DNA from: Xanthobacteraceae bacterium
GTDB taxonomy: Bacteria > Pseudomonadota > Alphaproteobacteria > Rhizobiales > Xanthobacteraceae
Reading direction: 5' to 3'
NCBI GenBank assembly: GCA_004297465.1
Contig: SCUB01000011.1
Span: 38,737 to 102,736 of the forward strand
Length of the DNA: 64,000 nt
This document shows, piece by piece, positions 1 through 8,201 of the stretch; positions within the stretch are counted from its first letter, which is position 1, and each line of letters opens with the position of its first letter. The notes below the pieces were generated by a model. The model saw only the letters and a list, made by a program, of their open reading frames with translations, ran no database searches and was not told the DNA's origin. The position numbers and the translations under genes were made by a program.

Positions 1-581
1 GTGCTCCCTACGGCATCGGCATTCACGCGGCGGATGTCGCGTCGCTTCTTGGCCAGGACGAGGAAATCACGATTGTCGGCCACTCGATGGGAGGCGTGAT
101 CGCCATCGCGCTCGCATCGGGCATGTTCGGCGTTCAAGTCAGGCGAGTGGTGGCGGTTGGCGTGAAAACCGAATGGACGAACGACGATTTCGCCAGGAGT
201 CAGGCCATCGCTCAGGCACCTGCCAAACTCTTCGATTCCCGCGATGAAGCGATCGAGCGCTATGTGCGTGTTTCAGGCTTGAAGGGGGTGGTCGAGCCCA
301 CCTCTTCGGTCGCGGCGGCGGGAATTGTCGAACAGCAGGGCAAGTTCAGGTTGGCGGCCGATCCGCGGACGTTCGCTCTCGGCCAGCCGGATTTTTCAAT
401 GATTGCCAAATCGGCTCTGGCGCCCGTGCGTCTTCTCTGCGGCGACGGTGACAAGATCGCCAGTCCGGAAGGCATGAAACGATTGGGCGATGAAGTTACC
501 ACGTTGTCCGGCTACGGACACAACCTTCATGTTGAGGCGCCGGATGTCCTGTGGAGTTCCATCGCGGACGGATTGGCATGA
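1..581 (+). CDS. alpha/beta hydrolase, C-terminal part (5' end outside window)
   Basis: The reading frame is open from base 3 and ends at 581, so only the 3' part of the gene is here. It carries the nucleophile elbow GHSMGG, with the serine codon at 84-86, a later GDGDK stretch that fits the acid residue, and GYGHNLHVEAP near the end with the likely catalytic His codon at 519-521. This is the arrangement of a cytosolic serine hydrolase or esterase. The substrate cannot be read from sequence. It lies 49 bp upstream of a ferredoxin-like redox subunit gene on the same strand and may share its operon, perhaps acting on a thioester or ester in the same pathway, which is inference. Confidence 0.8.
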   Translation, partial: APYGIGIHAADVASLLGQDEEITIVGHSMGGVIAIALASGMFGVQVRRVVAVGVKTEWTNDDFARSQAIAQAPAKLFDSRDEAIERYVRVSGLKGVVEPTSSVAAAGIVEQQGKFRLAADPRTFALGQPDFSMIAKSALAPVRLLCGDGDKIASPEGMKRLGDEVTTLSGYGHNLHVEAPDVLWSSIADGLA

Positions 582-630
582 TTAATCGCGCAAGTAACTG
601 GCTGCAGCTAAACGGGGTGGAGGATCGATC

Positions 631-1236
631 ATGAGATTGGGAATGGTAATCGATTTGCGGCGTTGCGTGGGCTGCTATGGCTGCCAGCACGTCTGCAAAG
701 CCGAGAACGGCACGCCGCCCGGCATGTTCTTCGGTCGCGTGATCAAACGCGAGGAGGGATCCTATCCGACGACCACGCAGTTATTCTTGCCTGTGCTCTG
801 CAATCATTGCACGGACGCGCCTTGTGTTGACGTCTGCCCGACAGAAGCCAGCCATTACGCCGAGCATGGCATTGTCGATATCGATCATGACAAATGCGTA
901 GGCTGTCATTCCTGCATGGTCGCCTGTCCATATACGAACCGCTATTTCAACGATGAGCGGCGCAATTATTTTGGTGATTCAGGCCCCACTCCCTACGAAG
1001 AAGCCAGGGTGGCGCGTCATCCGGAAGGCGTGGTGATGAAATGCAACTTCTGCAGGCCCCGATTGGCGGAAGGCAAGCTTCCCGCGTGTGTCGACAACTG
1101 CGCATCCAATGCGCGCACGTTCGGAGATCTTGATGATCCCAACAGCGAAGTGTCGCGGCTGATCAAGGAGCGCGGCGGCTTCACGCTCCACCCGGAGGCC
1201 GGCACCAGTCCCAACGTATATTATCTCTCGACGTGA
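631..1236 (+). CDS. 4x[4Fe-4S] ferredoxin subunit, PadC/DmsB-like
   Basis: A 201-residue electron-transfer subunit with sixteen cysteines in four cluster motifs: C12/15/18/22, C57/60/65/69, C89/92/95/99 and C138/141/153/157. This is the standard pattern of the beta subunit of membrane-bound DMSO-reductase-family enzymes. There is no signal peptide, so it would be exported with a Tat-carrying partner or stay cytoplasmic. The sequence follows the same plan as the subunit at 55429-56082, from the N-terminal LRRCVGC and NGTPPG motifs to the C-terminal EVGTSP/EAGTSP-type ending. A membrane subunit follows after 7 bp. No molybdopterin catalytic subunit lies beside it in this window; a hydrolase precedes it. 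Confidence 0.9.
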   Translation: MRLGMVIDLRRCVGCYGCQHVCKAENGTPPGMFFGRVIKREEGSYPTTTQLFLPVLCNHCTDAPCVDVCPTEASHYAEHGIVDIDHDKCVGCHSCMVACPYTNRYFNDERRNYFGDSGPTPYEEARVARHPEGVVMKCNFCRPRLAEGKLPACVDNCASNARTFGDLDDPNSEVSRLIKERGGFTLHPEAGTSPNVYYLST

Positions 1237-1243
1237 GGCGAAG

Positions 1244-2155
1244 ATGAACAACCAGCGCTATAATCAGTTGATCAATGATCTGCGCAGCGACTACCGCCCT
1301 CAGCGTGAATGGGGCGAGGGGCGCGGCATTCTCATGGTGATCGGCCATTTTCTTGTTGGCGTTGCCGGGGGCACCTGGCTCATGTCGTCCATTTACGGCG
1401 TGACGGCGGGTCTGGTGGTTGCCTTCATTCTGGGCATCTTGGGCGGCCTCGTTCACCTCCTGTTTCTTGGCAACCCCAAGAATGCCCTCAAGATGATGCG
1501 GCACGTCCGCACCTCCTGGGTTTCGCGCGGATTCGTTGGGCTTAGTCTGTTTCTCGTCGGCGGTGGTGTTTACCTGACGCTGCTCATGGTGTCGGCCGAT
1601 ACCGGCGGCTGGATGGCTTTGTTCTGGATCGCAAAGGTGATGGCAGCGGCAGGCATGGTAACCATCATCGGTTACATGGGGTTTTGCTACACGGCGTCGA
1701 AGGCAATTCCCTTCTGGCATTCACCGCTGCATCCCGCCATCTACATAGCCTTCGCCGTGCGCGGCGGCATCGCGGCGCTGCTCGTTATCGGTGCCTTCCT
1801 CGGCGTGGCGGCCGACGATTGGCTGCTCAAACTCTGGCTGATCGTCACGGCCATCGTCACCTTGTTCTATGTCCTGGAGTTGCAGGGCGCGATGACGAGC
1901 GGCAACGTGGCGGCCCGCCGCTCTGTCGGTGATCTTCTGTCCGGACGGCTGGCGCTGATATTTTATGGCGGAACCCTGCTTCTGGGGCTGATTATTCCTA
2001 TTCTGCTGCTGACGGTGATGGCGAACATTTCGCTAACGGTCATGGCCATTGTCGGTCTGGCGTCAGTCGCGGGCGACTTTTTCATGAAACTGACGACCGT
2101 GCGGGCCGGTGTTTATTTGCCGCTGGTCATCTCCGCGCGCCGTAAACATGCCTGA
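1244..2155 (+). CDS. membrane anchor subunit, PadD/NrfD/DmsC-like
   Basis: A 303-residue hydrophobic protein with about eight predicted membrane helices after a charged N-terminal segment. It follows the ferredoxin gene by 7 bp, the usual order for the quinone-reactive membrane subunit of a three-part molybdenum oxidoreductase. Motifs such as WLMSSIYG, a LGNPKNALKMM loop and a helix ending FWHSPLHP fit the NrfD/PsrC/DmsC superfamily, with the closest impression being PadD of phenylacetyl-CoA:acceptor oxidoreductase. Its predicted role is to pass electrons from the iron-sulfur subunit into the quinone pool. The match is by fold and context, and the exact subfamily is uncertain. Confidence 0.75.
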   Translation: MNNQRYNQLINDLRSDYRPQREWGEGRGILMVIGHFLVGVAGGTWLMSSIYGVTAGLVVAFILGILGGLVHLLFLGNPKNALKMMRHVRTSWVSRGFVGLSLFLVGGGVYLTLLMVSADTGGWMALFWIAKVMAAAGMVTIIGYMGFCYTASKAIPFWHSPLHPAIYIAFAVRGGIAALLVIGAFLGVAADDWLLKLWLIVTAIVTLFYVLELQGAMTSGNVAARRSVGDLLSGRLALIFYGGTLLLGLIIPILLLTVMANISLTVMAIVGLASVAGDFFMKLTTVRAGVYLPLVISARRKHA

Positions 2156-2408
2156 CGAGCTCCATGCTCCATGCGGGCAAAATTTCTAATCCTTGTGTGA
2201 CTCTCGGGGGATCGTAACAATGTTGGCTTTCAAGAACGGAGGTGTGTGAACGCAGCAAGACCAGCTTCAATCTGTCGTGGGCGGTTCGAGACGGTTGCTA
2301 AATCGCCTGCATGGATGCGGCTCGACGATTGATTGGCGACATAACAATAAAAACAATGAAGAGAAGGTGAGCTTGATAACAAATCAAAAATCGTAGGGGG
2401 ACATCAAA

Positions 2409-3572
2409 ATGAGCACTTTAACGTTGAGGAAGACAGTTGCCGCTTTGCAGACGATGTTTGTTGCATTCCTTGCATTGATTGGCGCGGCCTACGCTCAAGA
2501 TCCAATTCGTATTGGTTCGTTTCTGTCAGTCACCGGGCCTGCGTCGTTTCTTGGCGAGCCGGAATTGAAAACGCTGCAGCTCTATATTGAGAAAACCAAT
2601 TCAAAGGGCGGCATTCTCGGCCGGAAGTTGGAATTCATCCATTATGATGACGGCGGTGACGCCAGCAAGGCGAATGGCTTCGTCAAGCGTCTGATCGAAT
2701 CCGATAAGGTTGACATCATTGTCGGCGGGTCAACGACAGGCACGACGATGGCATCCATACCGTTGATAGAGAAGGCCGAGATCCCCTTCATATCAATTGC
2801 CGGCGGTGTTGTTGTCGTCGAGCCGGTCAAGAAATGGGTCTTCAAGACCCCCGGTTCCGACCGCCACTCAATTGAACGCCTGATGGTCGATATGAAGAAG
2901 AAAGGCATCAAGAATGTCGCGCTGATGGTCGAGACATCTGGGCTGGGGCAGTCAAGCAAGGTTGAGGCGCACAAAGTAGCGCCCAATTACGGAATTACTT
3001 TTACGGCTGAGGAAAGCTACAATCCCAAAGATACGGACATGACGCCTCAGCTTACCAAAATCCGCAATGCGCCTGGCGTTCAGGCGGTTGCCGTGTTCGG
3101 CTTCGGCCAGGGTCCCGCGATCGTCACGAGAAACTACGCGCAGTTAGGCATCAAGCTTCCTCTTTATCATACGCATGGGGTTGCCTCTCAGGAGTTCGCC
3201 AGGCTCACCGATAATGCGAATGAAGGCGTGTTGCTTTCGTCGCCATCATTGCTTGTCGCTGACGAACTTCCAACCAGCGATCCGCAGAAGGCGGTTCTTC
3301 TCGCTTATCGGGATGAATACAGGAAGCGCTACAACGACGATCCGTCGACGTTTGGCGGCTACGCCTATGACGCCTTAATGCTCGCGCTGGGGGCCATCAA
3401 CAAGGTGGGTGGCACCAACAAGGAGCAGGTTCGTAATGCGCTGGAGCAAACAAAGAACTACGTCGGAACCGCCGGCATGGCCAATATGTCAGCGGCCGAC
3501 CATATGGGTCTAAGCCTGTCCGGCTTCCGTCTTGTTGTTATCAAGCAAGGCAAATTCCGGCTGGCGCAGTAA
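2409..3572 (+). CDS. periplasmic ABC solute-binding protein, branched-chain amino acid/aromatic acid type
   Basis: A 387-residue protein with a Sec signal peptide (hydrophobic run ending near AYAQD) followed by a type I periplasmic binding fold. Typical LivJ-family features are IRIGSFLSVTGPASFLG at the mature N terminus, a GRKLEFIHYDDGGD segment and GGSTTG near residue 110. No permease or ATPase genes are adjacent, so it must work with a transporter encoded elsewhere or is an orphan. In aromatic-degrading bacteria such proteins often bind aromatic acids. With the PadCD-like genes upstream and an IclR regulator downstream, an aromatic ligand is plausible but not shown. The ribosome site AGGGGG lies just before the start. 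Confidence 0.9.
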   Translation: MSTLTLRKTVAALQTMFVAFLALIGAAYAQDPIRIGSFLSVTGPASFLGEPELKTLQLYIEKTNSKGGILGRKLEFIHYDDGGDASKANGFVKRLIESDKVDIIVGGSTTGTTMASIPLIEKAEIPFISIAGGVVVVEPVKKWVFKTPGSDRHSIERLMVDMKKKGIKNVALMVETSGLGQSSKVEAHKVAPNYGITFTAEESYNPKDTDMTPQLTKIRNAPGVQAVAVFGFGQGPAIVTRNYAQLGIKLPLYHTHGVASQEFARLTDNANEGVLLSSPSLLVADELPTSDPQKAVLLAYRDEYRKRYNDDPSTFGGYAYDALMLALGAINKVGGTNKEQVRNALEQTKNYVGTAGMANMSAADHMGLSLSGFRLVVIKQGKFRLAQ

Positions 3573-3585
3573 CGCGAAGGCATAA

Positions 3586-3617
3586 AATGGGAGAGAAACG
3601 CAAATTTCTCTCCCATT
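3586..3617 (+). terminator. hairpin downstream of the solute-binding protein gene
   Basis: A perfect 13-bp stem (AATGGGAGAGAAA at 3586-3598 with its complement at 3605-3617) and a 6-base loop begins 14 bp after the stop codon. There is no clean U-tract after it, so it may end transcription imperfectly or protect the 3' end of the mRNA. Confidence 0.7.
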
Positions 3618-4015
3618 GGCTCCACTCTCACTGCCGCCACGCCGATACTTAAGTTATTTTAATTCTCTGTTTGCTGGATGACTGTCCGAGTTGTCTGTCC
3701 ATCTCGTGATGCGCGGATTCGCTGACATCTGCCCTCGGCAGGATCATGATTGTGCCAGGGCAAATTCCTTATGCTGTGTTGCGGGCCACGCTCGCCGGCC
3801 ACGCTCCGCGGGCTGCGCGCAAGCATGCGGGAACGCGTTCGACACCGTGCACTGAAAGCTGGTAGGTATCGGAATCGATTTCCGTGCTGTCATCTTCATG
3901 CGCCGAAAATGGCAGGTATCCAACGCTACGTGTTTCGTACCGCAAGCGGTTGAATGGGGTCTCGGACGAGGTGTCTTGAGGGGCCAAGATAAGGACTGAA
4001 ATTCAAGGAAGACCA
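3618..4015. other. intergenic stretch without recognised gene
   Basis: About 400 bp between the hairpin after the binding-protein gene and the IclR gene. Short open frames on both strands show no recognisable protein. The promoter of the IclR gene must lie here, but I see no convincing box. Confidence 0.5.
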
Positions 4016-4813
4016 ATGCGTCTAAAGGAAAAATCGAACGAGGATGACGTTAAGTCAAAATTCGGCGTTCAATCGGTCGAGATCGGATTGCATGTTCTGG
4101 AGGTGCTCGCGCAGGCCTATCGACCGATGGGGCTTCGAGAGTTGGCGGCGCTATTGGAGATGCCGCCTGCGAAAGTGCACCGTTATCTGGTGAGCCTCAT
4201 CCGGGCCGGCATGGTTGAGCAATCCGGCGCAGGCGGCCGTTATGGATTGGGTCCAATGGCGGTGACCCTGGGCCTGTCGGCGCTTAAGCAGCTCGATATT
4301 ATGCGGATTTCCGAGACTGCAATCGCTGAACTGCGCGATCGGATCGATCACATTGTCCTGCTGGCGATATGGGGGGATGTCGGGCCAACGGTCATTCGTT
4401 GGGAAGACAGTCATCGGCCCGTTGCGGTGAATGTTCGGATTGGTTCGATCCTGCAGACCCTCGACTCGGCGACGGGATTGATTTTTGCCGCCTATCTTCC
4501 TCGCCATGTTACCGCAACAAGAATAGCCGAAGAAATTGGAGCACGCACTCCGGAAGAGGTGGAAAAACTTCTTGCCGAAGTCCGTGATCGCGGAATGTCC
4601 CGGGTCCGCGGCCATCAATTGGCGTCCATAAATGCCCTAAGCGTTCCTGTATTCGATCATACTGGAAAAGTTGTCGCCGCCATCACCGCGTTGGGGCCGG
4701 AGCGCACCATCAATGTTGACTGGAATGGAAATATTGCGAAGGAATTGAGGATCGTCGCACAACAGATTTCCCTGCGACTGGGGTGGGCGGCGCCCAAGAC
4801 GAGCAATAAATAA
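4016..4813 (+). CDS. IclR-family transcriptional regulator
   Basis: A 265-residue regulator. Residues about 20-75 form the winged helix-turn-helix, with LRELAALLEMPPAKVHRYLVSL as the recognition region. The rest is the IclR effector-binding domain, ending in a segment typical of the family (ALSVPVFDHTGKVVAAIT and the C-terminal helix). IclR proteins bind small organic acids and control catabolic operons, often for aromatic compounds. It stands between a solute-binding protein and a MoeB-like gene on the same strand and probably controls the nearby catabolic genes. The ATG at 4016 has a GGAAG ribosome site. Confidence 0.9.
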   Translation: MRLKEKSNEDDVKSKFGVQSVEIGLHVLEVLAQAYRPMGLRELAALLEMPPAKVHRYLVSLIRAGMVEQSGAGGRYGLGPMAVTLGLSALKQLDIMRISETAIAELRDRIDHIVLLAIWGDVGPTVIRWEDSHRPVAVNVRIGSILQTLDSATGLIFAAYLPRHVTATRIAEEIGARTPEEVEKLLAEVRDRGMSRVRGHQLASINALSVPVFDHTGKVVAAITALGPERTINVDWNGNIAKELRIVAQQISLRLGWAAPKTSNK

Positions 4814-4884
4814 GTGCGAAAGGCGCGCTGACGGCAGGTTGCGCGAAAATTGTCGGTGACCCTGCCGATGGCGAGAAGACCCTG

Positions 4885-5685
4885 ATGCTCAATCCCGAGG
4901 AATTGGAGCGCTATGCCCGCCACATCGTGCTGCGCGAGGTAGGAGGGCCCGGTCAGGCCGCCTTGAAGAAGGCGCGCGTGCTGGTGGTTGGCGCGGGCGG
5001 ACTTGGCGCGCCGGTCCTGATGTATCTCGCGGCGGCGGGTATTGGTACGCTCGGGATAATTGATCATGACGAGGTGTCGCTGTCGAATTTGCAGCGGCAG
5101 GTCATCCATGCGACCGCTGATGTCGGGCGCTCAAAAGTGGAAAGCGCCGCCGAGAAGATCCGCGCGCTCAATCCTCATGTGACTGTGCATGTGTTGATGC
5201 AAAGATTGAATGCCGCCAACGCGCTGAGTGTTCTTGACGCCTATGATATCGTCGTTGACGGGTCGGATAATTTTCCCACACGCTATCTGGTCTCGGACGC
5301 CTGTTTCCTCGCTCGCAAGGTGCTGGTCACGGGCGCTCTAGGCGCTTTTGACGGAACATTGACCACCATCCGGGCGCACGAGCAGGACGCAGAAGGCAAG
5401 GTCAATCCAACTTACCGCTGTCTCTTTCCCGAGCCGCCGCCACCCGGGTCCGTGCCGGCCTGTGTCGAAGCCGGCGTGCTTGGCGCGCTTGCGGGAACCA
5501 TGGGGTCTCTCATGGCGCTGGAGGTCATTCGTGAAATCACTGGTTTCGGCAATGGCCTTGTCGGGCGGCTGCTTGTATTCGATGCGCGCGCGATGAAGTT
5601 CGATATTTTGCATTATGAACGTGACCCTCGAAATCCACTCAATGGGGATAGACCGGATACCCTGGATTTGTCGGGACATTTGTAA
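4885..5685 (+). CDS. MoeB/ThiF/HesA-type adenylyltransferase (E1-like)
   Basis: A 266-residue enzyme of the ubiquitin-activating superfamily. The nucleotide-binding motif VLVVGAGGLGAPV lies near residue 35, the LSNLQRQ(V/I)IH motif near 70, DGSDNFPTRYLVSD near 130, and the cysteine-bearing segment PACVEAGVLG near 195. Such proteins adenylate the C terminus of a sulfur carrier (MoaD or ThiS) before thiocarboxylation. The zinc CxxC pairs of classical MoeB are not evident; only YRCLF and the later Cys are seen. Near PadCD-like genes it could support molybdopterin synthesis, but a thiamine or other role is equally possible. Confidence 0.85.
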   Translation: MLNPEELERYARHIVLREVGGPGQAALKKARVLVVGAGGLGAPVLMYLAAAGIGTLGIIDHDEVSLSNLQRQVIHATADVGRSKVESAAEKIRALNPHVTVHVLMQRLNAANALSVLDAYDIVVDGSDNFPTRYLVSDACFLARKVLVTGALGAFDGTLTTIRAHEQDAEGKVNPTYRCLFPEPPPPGSVPACVEAGVLGALAGTMGSLMALEVIREITGFGNGLVGRLLVFDARAMKFDILHYERDPRNPLNGDRPDTLDLSGHL

Positions 5686-5879
5686 GCTGCATGCAGCGTC
5701 GGTGCTGCGTGGGATTTGGTCTTAGCCATCCGACATAACACGTCCGGCGGCGCGGATGCGTGATCGCTCTAATGCGCCACGTCAGGTCCGTCTCTGACCG
5801 CACGCGCAGTGAGTCGCGCGCCGACATTCAATTCGCGCCCGCGAAGTTTGCGTTGCAACAACGACTCGCGCGCTAATCA

Positions 5880-5893
5880 CTGACTTCGATCAA
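5880..5893 (+). promoter_or_regulatory. imperfect FNR/NNR-like box upstream of norS
   Basis: The sequence CTGAC-TTCG-ATCAA matches the FNR-type consensus TTGAT-N4-ATCAA in all but two positions. It lies about 140 bp upstream of the -35 element of the norS promoter, farther than a typical activating site, so its role is doubtful. Confidence 0.3.
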
Positions 5894-6015
5894 TCAAAAC
5901 AAACAGACTTGTGACTTCAGCGCAGCAGTTGCGGTTGAACTCGTGCGGTTTCTGTGAGGATGCGGCGCGCGACGTTGTCTTTGCGCGGCAAAAATTGAAA
6001 ACTCAAAAAAGCCGA

Positions 6016-6043
6016 TTGACAGATCGGAATACCATTTTAAGAT
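6016..6043 (+). promoter_or_regulatory. sigma70-type promoter of the norSY operon
   Basis: A perfect -35 hexamer TTGACA (6016-6021) is followed after 16 bp by TAAGAT (6038-6043), a 4/6 match to the -10 box. The predicted transcript starts near 6050 and gives a leader of about 165 bases before the norS start. Confidence 0.6.
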
Positions 6044-6061
6044 GTATTTCAAATATATGTT
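6039..6061 (+). promoter_or_regulatory. probable NsrR operator
   Basis: A palindrome with arms AAGATGTATTT (6039-6049) and AAATATATGTT (6051-6061) around a central C. It closely fits the known NsrR site (AAGATGYATTT, one base, AAATRCATCTT), with the left arm perfect and the right arm 9 of 11. NsrR is a NO-sensing Rrf2-family [Fe-S] repressor. The site overlaps the -10 element of the promoter for the NO reductase operon, where bound repressor would block transcription until NO appears. No nsrR gene is in the window. Confidence 0.7.
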
Positions 6062-6111
6062 TAAACTCTTTGACGGGCGCCACGTTTTGCGAGGTGGCAA
6101 ACCGCGTGTGA

Positions 6112-6136
6112 GACGCGTCGGAAAATCCGACGCGTC
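6112..6136 (+). promoter_or_regulatory. strong hairpin in the norS leader
   Basis: A perfect 11-bp stem, GACGCGTCGGA (6112-6122) and its complement (6126-6136), with an AAA loop lies between the promoter and the norS ribosome site. It has no U-tract, so it is more likely an mRNA-stabilising or processing element than a terminator. A second protein site is possible. Confidence 0.5.
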
Positions 6137-6215
6137 CGGAAAACCGAGTTGGTCTTCGCGCGGCAAGACCGCGAATTTCTAGGGCATGAACATTAAGTTC
6201 AACAGGGGAAGAGGG

Positions 6216-6734
6216 ATGCAACAACACACGATACTTCTTGTCACCATCATCATCATGGCGTGCGTCGCCTTGCCGTTTCTCTTTGCCGCGTCCGCAGCAA
6301 AGGATAAGGGACCGCAGGTCGGCTGGCTCGGTTACGGTGCGCAACGATCCCTGGTCGCTGCGATGCTGGTCGTGGGCGTCGCCGTCACGGGAATATCCCT
6401 CGCGGTGTGGCCGCATAGCGTTTCCGCGGGACCGGCGCGCCAGGTGGTCAATGTCACCGGCCATCAATGGTACTGGGAGATCGAGGACGTTCGGTTGGTG
6501 ACCGGAAGTCCGGTCGTATTCAATGTTCATACCGAGGACGTCAATCATGGCCTGGGCGTTTATGACGCCGATTTCCGGTTGATTGTCCAGATCCAGGCGA
6601 TGCCCGGATATCTCAACCAGGTTCAATACACGTTCGAGAAGCCGGGCAAGTACAGGATTCTTTGCATGGAATTTTGCGGCGTCGCCCATCACGACATGAC
6701 ATCTGAATTCACCGTATCGGCGGCCAAGAGCTGA
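6216..6734 (+). CDS. norS: sNOR-type nitric oxide reductase, CuA subunit (subunit II)
   Basis: A 172-residue membrane protein with two N-terminal helices and a periplasmic CuA cupredoxin domain. The CuA ligands are all present: H111, C150, E152, C154, H158 and M161 (motif CMEFCGVAHHDM), with the family QWYWE aromatic stretch near residue 84. It takes electrons from a periplasmic donor, probably a c-type cytochrome, for the catalytic subunit. I chose the ATG at 6216 because AGGGGAAGAGGG lies just before it; the upstream ATG at 6186 has a weaker site. The order subunit II, subunit I, SenC, orf1 is that of norSY-senC-orf1 of ammonia oxidisers. A ba3-type oxidase subunit is the alternative. Confidence 0.85.
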   Translation: MQQHTILLVTIIIMACVALPFLFAASAAKDKGPQVGWLGYGAQRSLVAAMLVVGVAVTGISLAVWPHSVSAGPARQVVNVTGHQWYWEIEDVRLVTGSPVVFNVHTEDVNHGLGVYDADFRLIVQIQAMPGYLNQVQYTFEKPGKYRILCMEFCGVAHHDMTSEFTVSAAKS

Positions 6735-6746
6735 GGGAGCATAGTG

Positions 6747-8201
6747 ATGGCAAATGTTGCGACGACCAATAACCAGTCGAAAGAAGCAGATGCGTTATCC
6801 AGCGTGGCGCTCCTGCTGGCCGGCGCGGTATTCCTCCTGATGATGATTGCCGGCCTGCTCATGCGCAGCGCGCAGGGCAAGTTGATCGATCTCGATCCGA
6901 CCCTGTTCTATCAGCTCATGACCGCGCACGGGGCCGGAATGGTCGGCGCTGCCGCGCTGTCCGGCGCCGCCATCATGTGGCTCTTTCTTGGCCGGCATGT
7001 CTCGCTTAACAAATTGGCGTTCAAGGCTTTCCTGGCCTTGTTCCTGCTCGGCGTCGTGTTGATCCTCTACTCGATCTTCGTCGGCGGTTTCGGAGGCGGA
7101 TGGACGTTCCTCTATCCTCTCCCGGCTCATTCCGGCGGCGTCTGGGAGACCGCGGCGGCGGCGACATTCCTCGTCGGGTTGCTGCTGGTCGGCGCCGGAT
7201 TCCTGGTCCTTTACTTCGAAATGGGACGTGCGATCCTCGTACGGTATGGAAACCTTTCCCAGGCGTTGGCCTGGCCGCTGGTTTTCCGCGGCAAGATGGA
7301 AACGGTACCTCCTCCCACGATCGTGGCCTCCACTGTCATCGTGATCTTCAATTCAGTCGGTACGGTCGTTGGGGCCGCGACGCTTGCCATCAGCCTCATC
7401 AATCTTTTCGTTCCGACGTTCGAGATCGACGCCCTGCTGGCGAAGAACATGATCTATTTCTTCGGCCATGTTTTCATCAACGCATCGATCTATATGGCGG
7501 TGATCGGCGTTTATGAGATCCTTCCGGAATACACTGGCCGGCCATGGAAAGTATCCCGCCCGTTCGCGATCGGCTGGAGCGCGGTTCTGCTTTTTGTCCT
7601 GGCGGTCTATCCCCATCATCTTCTGCAGGACATGGTCATGCCGCCCTGGATGCTGGTCATGGGGCAGGTCGTGTCGTACCTGAGCGGGCTTCCCATTCTG
7701 GCCGTCACCGCGTTTGCCATGCTTGGCTATGTTAGCGGCTCCGGCATGAAATGGGATCTTGCATCCGCGCTTCTCTTCCTGGGCGTGTTCGGCTGGTCGG
7801 TCGGCGTCGTCCCCGCCATCATCGACGGGATCATTTCGATCAACAAGGTGATGCACAATACCCTGTGGGTGCCCGGCCATTTTCATACGTACTTGCTGGT
7901 CGGTGAGGTCGCGATGTCATTCGGCGTCATGGCCTGGATTGTGCGCTCGAAGCAGGATGTTGCGTTGTTCAGCGGCCTGCAGCGCGCAGTATTCTGGACC
8001 TACGTCGTGGGGGCCCTGGGATTCGCGATGGTCTTCCTGACTTCCGGCGCCGCGAGCGTGCCGCGTCGTTGGGCCGTGCATGCTCCCGAATGGATCATGC
8101 AGGACCGCATCGCGACACTGCTCGGCATCGTCACGCTCCTGAGCGCGGTGTATTTCGTGACGCGCTTCGGCTCGCGGCTGGCCAGCGGAGAGCGGAAATG
8201 A
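6747..8201 (+). CDS. norY: sNOR-type nitric oxide reductase catalytic subunit (heme-copper subunit I)
   Basis: A 484-residue protein with about twelve membrane helices and all six heme/metal histidines of the heme-copper superfamily: H61 (low-spin heme, TAHGAGM), H241, H290 and H291 (CuB), H378 (high-spin heme) and H380 (low-spin heme, VPGHFH). Where oxidases have GHPEVY, with the cross-linked tyrosine, this protein has GHVFIN, so residue 245 is Asn. Loss of the tyrosine argues against O2 reduction and fits NO reductases. Reaction: 2 NO + 2 e- + 2 H+ to N2O + H2O. The stop overlaps the senC start by 4 bases. ATG 6747 was preferred over GTG 6744. Confidence 0.85.
   Translation: MANVATTNNQSKEADALSSVALLLAGAVFLLMMIAGLLMRSAQGKLIDLDPTLFYQLMTAHGAGMVGAAALSGAAIMWLFLGRHVSLNKLAFKAFLALFLLGVVLILYSIFVGGFGGGWTFLYPLPAHSGGVWETAAAATFLVGLLLVGAGFLVLYFEMGRAILVRYGNLSQALAWPLVFRGKMETVPPPTIVASTVIVIFNSVGTVVGAATLAISLINLFVPTFEIDALLAKNMIYFFGHVFINASIYMAVIGVYEILPEYTGRPWKVSRPFAIGWSAVLLFVLAVYPHHLLQDMVMPPWMLVMGQVVSYLSGLPILAVTAFAMLGYVSGSGMKWDLASALLFLGVFGWSVGVVPAIIDGIISINKVMHNTLWVPGHFHTYLLVGEVAMSFGVMAWIVRSKQDVALFSGLQRAVFWTYVVGALGFAMVFLTSGAASVPRRWAVHAPEWIMQDRIATLLGIVTLLSAVYFVTRFGSRLASGERK

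Noticed and set aside
2373..2387. TTGAT-AACAA-ATCAA inverted repeat just before the solute-binding protein gene, resembling an FNR box
   Set aside because: The spacer is 5 bases, not 4, and the site lies about 20 bp before the start codon, too close for an activator.
5807..5882. Long-range imperfect inverted repeat CAGTGA..CGCGCG / CGCGCG..TCACTG upstream of norS
   Set aside because: The arms are interrupted and separated by more than 45 bases; it may be chance in GC-rich DNA.
6747..8201. Reading norSY as a ba3-type terminal oxidase
   Set aside because: The histidine ligands fit, but the active-site tyrosine is replaced (GHVFIN) and the order with senC-orf1 and an FNT gene fits sNOR better.
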